From contig SSNP01000019.1 of assembly GCA_006937955.1 (NCBI GenBank), positions 3,445,443 to 3,509,442 of the forward strand: 64,000 nt of DNA, written 5' to 3'. The DNA comes from Pachypanchax playfairii. Taxonomy: Eukaryota; Chordata; Actinopteri; Cyprinodontiformes; Aplocheilidae. Positions 37,210 through 47,600 of this stretch are shown piece by piece. The translations under genes were made by a program, and so were the position numbers. Position 1 is the stretch's first letter. Each line of letters starts with the position of its first letter. Under the pieces are notes generated by a model, which ran no database searches, was not told the origin of the DNA, and worked only from the letters and a program-made list of their open reading frames with translations.

Positions 37210-40200
37210 TCAGATTTTCACCACCTGAGCAGCCAAACACGGGCCGACTCTCTGTCCGTCCTCTGACGCAGTGCTGCGCCGAAAGAGCAACCTGCCGTAC
37301 GTCCCGCCCACCTGACCTTTGGTCAACCTTCCAGGATTCACGCACACGCAGCCGACCACGTCCTGATGATGGAGGGAACATGTATACATGATCAGAAACA
37401 GGAAATGTTCCACTTCAGGAAACTTTCAGCAGTTCTTAAGACTGGAAACGTTCTGTACCTTTACAAAGTAACGCAGTTCAGATGGAACGATGAGAACGTC
37501 GGGAGTGAGCGGCATCTGGCCGAAACTCTGAAACTTCTCGTAATCCATGTTCACCTCCTCCGCAGGCGGGTACAGCGGATAGTAACTGAAGGGGGGAAAC
37601 AAGGTATCAAACTTGTGCACCTTCAAATTAAAAGTCCATCTCTTTGATCTGCCTACCTTCTCTGGGTCAGCATGTGCTTCAGGATGCGAGTGAATCTATC
37701 AGAACCGGTTCCGCTGCAACACAACGGGGTTTCTGAATCAGCTGTGCTTCAATTTGTTTGTTAATTAAATGATAAAAAAAGTCCATCTCTGAATTTAAGA
37801 ACAATTCATGTCGCCTTAACGTTTGCAGCAGATGTTTGTGTTCCTCACCAGCTGATCTCCTCTGCTCCCATGTGAAACAGGATGTCGGTGGACGTCAAGC
37901 CGAAGGTCACGCCATCGATCAGCAGGGTGCAGGGATCAGGTACCAGGTGGACTCGCTGCAGAGAGAACATGTTCATTAAACCTTCATAGACCTGATACTC
38001 GACGTGTTTACTGGTTTATATAATGAGGTTTTGGTGTGTGACCTGCGTCTGGTCCTTGCTGATGTTAGGCAGGGTGAAGGGGGGTTGTGGGTAGATGAAG
38101 TGATGGTGGATGTCTCTCTGAGATGGAACAAACACCAGATGACAGCCGACACTGTGAATGAAAACATTTATCTCATATTTACAACCATTACAGGCTTCGA
38201 TCTGAGCTGCATGTTAAACTCAGATTGTATCGAGTGAACGATTCCTCGTGGGAAAAGTGTGACGTACCTCGTGGTGCCACCGACGATGCTTTCAATGCAT
38301 CTCGAGAAAATGGCTTCGAATGTTTCCGTCACCTCGGCTTTCTGTTAGAGGACACAGTGGAAGAACCGATACGATCGGTTTTTAATCCAGAAACAAGTTT
38401 TTACCTGTTAACGATGGAGCTGGACACGAGTAAAAAGAAGTACCTCGATCTTTTCATGTTTGGAATCCACAAAAGGCCCAAACTGTAAGAAAGTATAAAG
38501 GTAGAGTAGTTACTGGCTGAAGGACGATGATTTAATCAGAAACACACAAAATACCAGAACAAAACTGGACATGAAATCATACGAGAGAATTACCAGCAGA
38601 CAGACATCAGGACGATCCCTGACAATCACATTGATAAGATCCACAAGAGGGTCAAAGGTCAGACTGTCAGATGGCGTGTACGGTCCACAGGCCACTAGTA
38701 TGTTCAACGGCTCTGTGACAGAGATGAAGAGTGATGAAACCCTAAACAGGAACATGAACCGTGTTGTATTTCTGTAAAATATTCGCTAATGAAGCTAATT
38801 ACCTTCATCTGTCTCCATTTTGACATTTGAAGTGTAAAACGGAAGAGGAATTCCCTGATTTCAGAAAAAAACTGTTAACAGATGCAAAAACACACGACAC
38901 GTGAATAAAAGCTGAGATTCTCCAACTATCTGAAACTCACCTCATAAAGTTTGGAGGCAACAAGTTTTCTTCCGCTCGCGTTCATCCCCTCCATCACGAC
39001 CACCTGAAGAGAAGCGGATCAGGATAAACAAACAGCTGGATCCAAGTCCAGAAACATTCAGTCTGCAGGTTTCTGTTTGAGTTCTCGGTCAGACGGTGGG
39101 TTAGTCTCAAGCCCACGTCTTTGGCATGCTCGGTTTCTCTTGGTGGCCATATAACCTGCTGCACACGAGCCTCAGTGCCCAGGCAAAGGAAAACCACCAC
39201 TTTACTCATCATCATCATCATCATCATCATCACTTTCCACTCAGCTCACCTGACCAGGAAACAGAGAATACTCCTTCAGCTCAGACAGGTCAATCAGAAC
39301 TTGCTGACCACCCTGTTCTGGTCCGGCCTCCAACAGAACCGACTGTGCGTTCAGTTTGCCGTTACCATCACAGCAAATCTGACCCAACACAGTTCCACTG
39401 TCCTGGACATGAAAACATGAAGGCAGTTAGCTTCTGTACAGATTAACGTCTGAATAATACACAAGTTAAACGTCTCGGGGGTAAAATAGTTTGTCTAAGA
39501 TTCAAAAGGAGAAAAAACGCAGCTGAAAAACTTTAAAAATGTCAAAAAAAGCTTGAAAATTTTTGGATTCAAGATCTCTTTTAAAACAGAATAATTGGTT
39601 TGGAACCTGAGCGGGCAGAGACACGCAGGAGAACTCATCGATGTTGAAACGACTCCTGAGACTTTCTCCCAGTTCCTCAATTTTCTCTGACAACACTGGA
39701 AGCAAAATAAGCACAAAGGTACAAACCTGAGACTCGCTGTGTGATCGACATCTAGATTTATTTACACCGGGTGATTATTTTACTGTGAGAAGACATCATG
39801 AGTGCGGGGAAGAAGCTGCTCACCATCTCGAACATCTCGGAGTCTCTGGAACATGAATTTGTAGCTGCATTGGAGGGAGTCGTCTTCCAGAAGCTTCACC
39901 TGGACGTCTGCACCTGGATCTTTCTTGCCCACCCAACGGGTTCCCTGCACAGCTCCAAACGTTACGACCACCTCACCCTTACCTCCTCGATGGCTGTACT
40001 TCTGTGATGGTGTTGCACTTCCAGGAAGACATGCGAAGAGTCAATGTGAATAAAAACAACAGCCAGGAGTCGTTGTTCAGCTGTAAATGTGGGGGAGTTA
40101 CCTGGGGGAAAAACTGGCTGGAGACAGCAGCAGACCCGGACTGGCCAGCAGAGCTGCACTTCGTTTAGATTGAGGATGCTCCGGAGTGGTCAGCGCTCGT

Positions 40201-41130
40201 TTCTGAGAGCCCTGCAACCCCCCCAAAAAGCGCAGCATGTCAAACTTATAGAGCCATATTTTACATGTTGTTCTATCTCTAAAGCTCACACAAATCATTT
40301 TTTAAAGTAACAATAAGAATATAATTAACTGTTGTGTTAAATCTGATGTGGCAGCTAACCTTCGCAGGGGTTGAATATGAGTCCAGAAGATTATCATCCT
40401 CTTCTTCAGCTTTTATTCTGAAAAAATCATGTCAAGGTCGACAGTTCGTCAGCAGTGGATTATAACATAATATTCTGATTATGAAGATGTCCTGAAGGAT
40501 ACAGGTTCTGTAATGCGTGAATGTCCATGGGATTATTATAAGTTTCATCTTTTCTTGAGCTTGTTTTGGATTTATTCCTCTTGTTTAAAGCCTGCCGAGA
40601 CGAGGTGAGAGAACAAAACAGCAGCGAGATGAGACAGAGGATGTGTGTGATGATACAAACATAAAACAAATAACATACTAAAATACATGAGGATATATTC
40701 TGTGAATTATTAGCTAAATGAAATACACCTGTCAGTGTGTTGTTACCTCATGTTCAAACTGCTCCAGGTTGTCCACGCTGAGCTTCAGACTATTTTTTGT
40801 GGTGCTGTATGCGACCCATTCACACACCATCTCATTTGACTGTAACCTGTTACAAATACACTGTTCAACCACTGTGGGCCAAACACAAAAGGAAACGAGT
40901 CATATCTGAGATCATTACTAAGAAAATGACAATAAAACTAACTGAGACACAGCTACAATAGTTAAACATTGATGAAGTGAAAAGAAATACATTAGAAATA
41001 TTGATAAATGCGTGTTAAGTCACTCCGTAAAGATAAAATACTCACTTTTATCGAGAATAGATTCATCTTCACAGGAAATGTCGAACATTTCCAGCTCTGC
41101 TTTTAAGCTTTCAGCAGTAACAACTTCCAT
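37210..41130 (-). CDS. pola2: DNA polymerase alpha subunit B (p70, POLA2)
   Basis: POLA2 is the non-catalytic B subunit of the DNA polymerase alpha-primase complex, which primes leading and lagging strands; it tethers primase to the catalytic subunit. It starts MEVVTAESLKAELEMFDI at 41130 and ends LAAQVVKI at 37210. Many small exons are visible, among them 37210-37362, 37459-37585 and 37657-37713. In order the sequence shows the N-terminal helical domain, a linker, and the OB-fold part (YKFMFQRLRDVRDVLSEKIEELG; LLGQI-like segment; LSELKEYSLFPGQVV). The inactive calcineurin-like phosphoesterase domain follows (LVACGPYTPSDSLTFDPL; RDRPDVCLLFGPF). It ends with SYYPLYPPAEE, TPDVLIVPSELRYFVK and VNPGRLTKGQVGGTY. 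All main family blocks are present and no break was seen, although I did not fix every junction in the middle. Human POLA2 is also close to DPF2 on 11q13. Confidence 0.93.
39207..39234. repeat. (ATC)n microsatellite
   Basis: About nine uninterrupted CAT/ATC triplets inside a pola2 intron. They create spurious poly-His and poly-Met reading frames. Confidence 0.9.
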
Positions 41131-41643
41131 TGTTCCGGATGTTTACGGATTTCTGGTCCAAAAGTTTTACGTTTCGATGAAACTTCGGTAGCTAACGTTA
41201 GCTTTGTCTTAGCTTCATAGCAACTCAGGTCACTCCTAAAACAAAGTCCAGAACCCGGACTAACTCCCGGTAACTAGATTTTAATAGTTTGCTACAAACA
41301 CAGTGAACAAATCTGATCCAACATAAACCACCTATTTCATTTTACCGCGAAAAAAGGATGTCAGTGTTGGCGGCCGGACGTTGCGTCAAAATATTCGCAA
41401 TGATAAACGGAAACCAGATGTCCTTCAAAATAAAAGCTTTGGGTATTTATTTGAAAAACAAATGCAAGATACACTGCGGATACAGTAAGATTTCTCAAAA
41501 CAATTTTCATCCTTTAAGTGCAATAAATTACAGTAACATATGGTTTCGCAGAAATCAAAACATAAACAGGACAATGTAAACTACATAAATATTGTAAACT
41601 TTGATCCACTTCCACGGCTAAACAATAAAGAACACAGAGATCT
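41131..41643. promoter_or_regulatory. pola2 upstream region and 3' UTR of the TOP6BL-like gene
   Basis: pola2 and the TOP6BL-like gene are tandem on the minus strand, 513 bases apart. A minus-strand AATAAA near 41446-41451 could end the upstream transcript. The DNA next to the pola2 ATG (41131-41260) has repeated GTTAGC/GCTAAC words and several CG dinucleotides, as expected of a housekeeping promoter. Confidence 0.45.
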
Positions 41644-44600
41644 TTAGATTTCTGCTCTGGTAGGCTGGTCAGTCTGTTCTTCTACCTGTTAAATTATGTG
41701 ACATTAGATTCAGATTAAAAAACAAACAATGTGGTAGAAAACAGAAGTCTCACTAACCTCAGCAGAGTAGCACTTGTTCCTAGGAAGAAACTTCCACATT
41801 GTCACCCTCCACAGAGACTCTCGGAGGGAGGCTGATAATTCATAAGTATCTTGTGCCTTAAAAACACACGTCTAGTTTTCAATCTTCAAATTCAGTATTT
41901 ATATCTAATATTTGAATAAAAGATGAACACTGGGTTTTTCTTCACCTTAATGCTCTTCAAACAGGCATTTCTGAAGTCCAAGTTACTGCTGCTGCTTATG
42001 ATGCTGATGGTGGATCTGAGAATCCCTTCCACAGCTGACTGCAGCTTCTCTTGTTGCTTACATCAACACACAACACATACTTCTTAATTATTATGGAATA
42101 TTTGAGATTGTTAACATCTTTCCTTTAAAAGCTTTTACTCTGATTTATTCTGATTCTGAGCAGATATTTCCTATAAACTGCTGCTCCGACTCCACAAACC
42201 CAAACAAACATCCAATGAAACTTGGATATATTTGATATTTACTGTTACAACTTTACAGCCATTCATCTATAAGAAGGCAGAGTGTGTGTTTGTCTTGCCT
42301 TTTTTCTGTGTTGTTGTATTTTCAGAGTGTTGCAGAGTTCAGTCTGTAGAGCTGTGGTGACAGCACGTCTGTTGTTGCTCAGAATGTCATCTAGGTGGCG
42401 CTCTATTAACATCTCTGCAGCTGTGAGACGTCACACATTCAATGAAGGAATTTCTCTACATGTTTCTTGTTGCACATCCTCTAAAAGTTAATTAGAAACT
42501 GCATATTTTATTCATTTTAATTGAGATGAACAAAAATATAATAGAATGTAACAGCCAGCTCAGACAAAGAACATCTTGTATTTAAAAAAATAAATTAAAT
42601 GGAGCAGAATAATTAGAAGAACAAGTTTCTTCAGCTCAACGTCATGATTTTACACACTAGAAGTTTCTCACCAACAATATCAGTCAACTCTGAGGTGAAG
42701 GGGTCAGTGTGCCGTAACAAAAGGAGGAGCAGGAGCGTCTGCTGCATCGGAACGTGACTTGATTCCCGCTCGGAATCACGCCATCCCATTTGTTGCTCCA
42801 CGGCGTACACGAACCCCCCGCTGTGCAGAAGATCAGCATGAGATCCTGAAACAATAATCAATTTAATCCAGATTATTTTAAAGTCTCCACGTGGATACAG
42901 AATAAAAAGACATTATAATCTTTAATTATTGTTTTATTAACACATTGAGTTCATGAGCTAAAAGGAAAAAAACTTCAGAAATGTAAAGCAAACAGTTTAA
43001 CACAAAACATGTCGTAGTCATGGCGATCGTTGATCTTTCTGTGTTTCCTGGTTTGGTTTATAATCCCATTTTATTCCTAAATAAAAACTTTTATTTCTGT
43101 GTATTTGACTATTGTTAAAACAGTATTTTGACTTTATTTTGAGCCTCTCAGTATTTCACTGGACTGCTGCTACAGAACTCATGAAAGAGTTTCTAAAATG
43201 TCTTTAATTTTAGGATGGTTCTTAATTTCCTTGTTTGAGTGTCAAAGCCTCCTTCTCACGCTGCTGGACGATTTCAAAAACATTTGAGAGAAAATTTTCC
43301 TCTAAAATAGTCACAGATTCGTCACAGGAGTCTGGAATCTGAGGAAATGGAGGATAATATAAATAAACAAATTCAACCATAACTTGGACACTTCATGACT
43401 AAAACGCAACATGAACAGTTGCATAAATGACACAATTTCATCTGTTAATTTCAGCAAAATGTTTTAAGCAGCAATTCAGAGGAACTAACAGTGTCAGTCC
43501 AGTAAAACTCTCATATAAGTGATTAAAACATTCAAAATATTTATTTAATTGCCTTTTAAAGAGTTCGTACTCCAGTTAACTTAATGAAAAACTGAGCAGA
43601 TTGACTCTGACATTCAGAATCTGTGTAAAATTATTAGATAGCAAAATTATAAGAACGATATTTAGGGAAATTTAACAGTTTAGTTGTACTGTAATACTAA
43701 TAAGTATTATTAAACCAAAGTATTTTTTCCCAGTGTATTTATCCAAGTCCAGTTTTGCCCTGCTCATTATGAACATTGACTGAATCGACAGCAACTAAAT
43801 AATTTAAACCTGTATTCAAGATGGATTAAAATAACTTTATTACTTTTATTATATTTTATTTTCCAGCACTCATGTAAACTCTACAAGCTGCTCTGCTTCA
43901 TGACATGATTATAAATCTTAAATAAGCACATCTGTCATGTTGAACATCTGCCTCCCTTCAGCCGCGTAAAACACCAAACCTCCATATCAACATGTCAGCA
44001 GAGACGTTACTGCATGTTTACAGTGAATTCATTCAGTTTTTACACCTCAGATTTCTGTACTGATAATTTCAATGTTTTGAAGAGCTTCAAATATCTGTTT
44101 TCTGCATGTGCTGCCACATTAAACATATAAATTCATTTAAAGACATTTTTTGTTGTTGTTGTTTTGGTTTCTTTTGTTTTGATTGTGATCATATGCTCAT
44201 GGGATTCATTAAAGTTTTTCCTGCATCTTGAGCTCTGTTACATTCTCACAGATAAACATGTGGTTTTATGTGGAACGCAGACCCTGCAGTCAGAGCAAAA
44301 CAAGTCTGATTTAATTGCTTTAAGAAGTGTTTTTACAACATAGGATTAAATGTCCTGGACATCCAACTTACCCCATTTCCCTATTTTTATTAGAAAAATT
44401 AGCCCTCTAGCTAAAGACCTACAATGAATCTTGGCCACGGGGACACAGAGTTCCCAGCAGCGGTTGTTGTTTACCTTTAAAGGAGGAGCAGTGAATTCTG
44501 TCCAGACCCAGCAGCTGACAGTCCAGAGCAGCAGGAAGCCCTTTGAAGAAGTTTAATGCACCTGGAACTGGAATATTACTGGGGCTGTATACCAACACCT

Positions 44601-47600
44601 ACAAACACATCGAGTCAAGGGCGACTAATTCAAATCAGATGGACAAATCAACTCAGTCAACAGAGAAGCAGCGGGTCGGCTCTGCGCTCCTCATCGGTCT
44701 CTCAGCGTCTCTTTGTGTTTGACAAATTGTTTGTGACCTTGATTTGATTCTTTTGTTCATTCATTTCCAAATAAAAACAAAACATATTTAATATTTTTCG
44801 CACGTCTGACGTCGCTTTACCTCAGAAACTCATAAAATCCCAACATGCTTTCATGACTCTGTTCTGACCTTTTTAGAGTTTAAAACATCTTGTAACAGTT
44901 TTGACTTGTAACAGAGACAAACAGTCCAGATTCCCCTCACGGTAAACGTTAACGTCACTTAAAGCAGAACTAAGTAAGTTTTTTCACCTCAATAAATGTT
45001 TTCTAGAGTCCCTGTGGGGGTAAACAAGGACTTGGCGGGGTGATTCGTGGGTCCCTCCCCTCCCTCCGGGGTCTGTGTCCTGAAAGCAGCACTTGCAACT
45101 TTCAGTGGATCGGACCCGACTAATCTCGCGAGAACAAACCTGCTTTACGGCACTCACACTCACGTACATAAATACAAGCATGAAGCCCTTGCCGTTGTTA
45201 GCAACGCCACCCTTAGGAGCGCAAAGATGACAATAATACTCACCTGTCGAGACATTTTCTTGGTTTTGTTTTTCTTTCTTCTTGCAAAAGCGTTCTCTGC
45301 GCGTTGTTGTTGGGGGGACGGCGGCGGGGTGGAGGGGGTNTATACGCAGCTAGAGGTGGATAAGAGACAGGGGTGGGGGGGGTCTGCGGCGGCGGCGGCG
45401 GGGGAACGTTACGACAGTGAGCTTTCACAGGGGACCAGTAGGGGGAGAGCGAGAGCAAAACTTACTTAGTTCTGCTTTAACTCTTAATGTAAACCTCTAA
45501 ATACTTGATCAGCAGAAAAACAGTGAAGCTCCGGTTTATAAAACCCGACGACACGTTTTTAAAAGTTTAAACTAAATCGTCTTGGTGTCTTATGTCCATG
45601 TTCCTGTCTGCGTTGTTGTCCATTTCCTAAACTGAGCCAGAAGACACCAGATGGATCCTAATGAAATGTCAAAGAAGACAGAAGTAGATGACACGGATAG
45701 CAGACATGAGTAGAAGACACAAGAAAAAGACTCGGATATAAGACACGAGCAGAAGACATGGATAGAAAACATGAGTAGAAGATAAGAGTACCAGACACAG
45801 ATAGAAGACAAAAGCATTAGAGACAAGTAAAAGACACAGGCAGAAGACAGGAGTACAAGATATGAATACAAGACACGAGCAGAAGACACAGGTAGAAGAC
45901 ATAAGTAGAAGACACGAGTTGTCCTAGCTGTCGTTCTCTGGATGATTCAGCTGTTTGTACAGAGACTCGTGACTGTTTGACTGATCTCAGATCAGTAAAC
46001 TGGCAGAAGAAACAGAAGACGTGGAGTCGAGCGTCCACCTGATTTATTCTAAACATAAATCTGGTCAGATGAGTGGGACACCCATTTGGAATTATAACTG
46101 GACAGCTGTAATAATTTGACACTATAATCTTATTATTAATCATCCTGCCTCTCATCTCATCTCTGTGATGTCATCAGTGCTCTTTATCGTTGTATTAGGA
46201 GTTTGGAAGTTACTAAAAACACATTTAACTACTAACAAAGGTTTTATAAAATCATGGAACAGAATAGTTTTATTTCCTCATGGCTGAATCTGAGGGGAGT
46301 CGCTGATCCTTTTCTGGCAGAGAGGACTATGAGGTGTCCGCTGTCATCCCTGTTTTCCCACTTAAGACACAAACCAGGCCCTTGAAAGTCCCCGAAGTCC
46401 CAGTCTGGTTAAATCTGCCGACCCATGACAAATTTAGAAAACTGAATCCGCCTCTCAGACATTTTCCACCACCCATTTCTACATACAGAACATGTCAGAG
46501 TTATGACAAAATCAGGGGGAAAAAGGATATTTGTATGTGAGTCAGCTCTGAAGGCAGGTTGGGGTACTGCAGCACGCAGGGCTTCAGGAGTGTAACGACA
46601 TGGACGCTGAGCTCCCCAAACAGACCTTGATCCATGGCTGGTGGTGGGACGCTGAGTGGTAATCCTCCTCCGAGGACAGGATGTCCCCCCTGACACCAAC
46701 ATTGTTTTTTAACACATGGAGGCCTTTAAATGAGAGATAATCAGTTTCTGTAGACAACAATAGACCTGGAGTATTTTAACATATATACATAAATATTTGA
46801 AAACAATATGAAAACACTGACTGTATAGAACAAGTGACATCTAAGATCAGAGGTGGCTGGTCTGTCTGGGTCACCTTCCTCTTGATCTGGGCTCTGCAGG
46901 AATATGAACATTAAATAAACACTCCTGAAAAATAAAAACTCAGTTACACAAATATCATTATCTCCACCAGGAGTTTGTGTGTCTGTCTGTTAGCAAGATA
47001 ACTCAAAGTGCTGCATCGATTTGGATAAAATTTTCAGGAAAAGGTCAGAAATGGTCCAAAGAAGAAGTGAGTAGAGTTTTTTTTTGGGTGGGGTCTAAAT
47101 CACAATCTGGATCCAGGATTTTTTTAAGGATTCTTCATCAATATGAGATCTGGCTGTTTTTAACATATCTGCATGTAACTTCATAATGAATGATTAAAAA
47201 ATACAGGGTGTGTTCTCAACAGGTTCTACATGATACCAAAGACTGATCTGGATTGTTGCAAAATTCCAGATACTTTAATACAGAAAAGAAAAAAAAAATA
47301 GGGAACCTTCAGATTTTTTATCCCTGTAGGAACAAATTATGTTATAAACCTGCAACAAACACCAAAATATAGTCGAGACGCTGTAGAATCAGACGTGTGT
47401 TCATGGATTTGATGTTCCTTTAAAAAATCTGGAGCTCGATCCAGAAGAAAACCACCATTACTGAATAACTACTGAACTAATAATAAATCAATATCAATCC
47501 AGATGTTAAAGATGTTTTCATGGTCAGTGAATCTGATGATGTTGATACAATGAAGGTGAGACTGTTATTTTTGGTGTAAATCACAATATGGAGGGAACTG

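Larger units (their letters stand above)
44599..46530 (-). other. Probable U12-type (minor spliceosome) intron with ATATCC donor
   Basis: The exon 46531-46689 has no usable GT donor before an in-frame stop, but it is followed on the minus strand by ATATCCTTTTTC. This is an exact match to the U12-type AT-AC 5' splice site consensus ATATCCTTT. Near the other end a GCCCTTGAC word resembles the U12 branch site (TTCCTTRAC). It lies about 16 bases before an AG at 44599-44600 and about 28 bases before an AC. Both acceptors keep the frame. The intron contains a MITE and a minisatellite. Confidence 0.6.

Noticed and set aside
39205..39240. CRISPR-like or regulatory short repeats
   Set aside because: It is a simple triplet microsatellite; no spaced direct repeats of CRISPR type occur anywhere in the window.
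43222..43331. Apparent terminal exon ending LKQGN and stop, which would end a gene at about 43228
   Set aside because: A GTGAGA donor at 43254-43259 lies before the stop, and splicing there restores a frame that continues through five more exons.
45590..46155. Overlapping minus-strand frames with repeated Leu/Ser/Val peptides
   Set aside because: They arise from the 15-bp minisatellite in an intron; the period is a multiple of three, so stops are avoided by chance.
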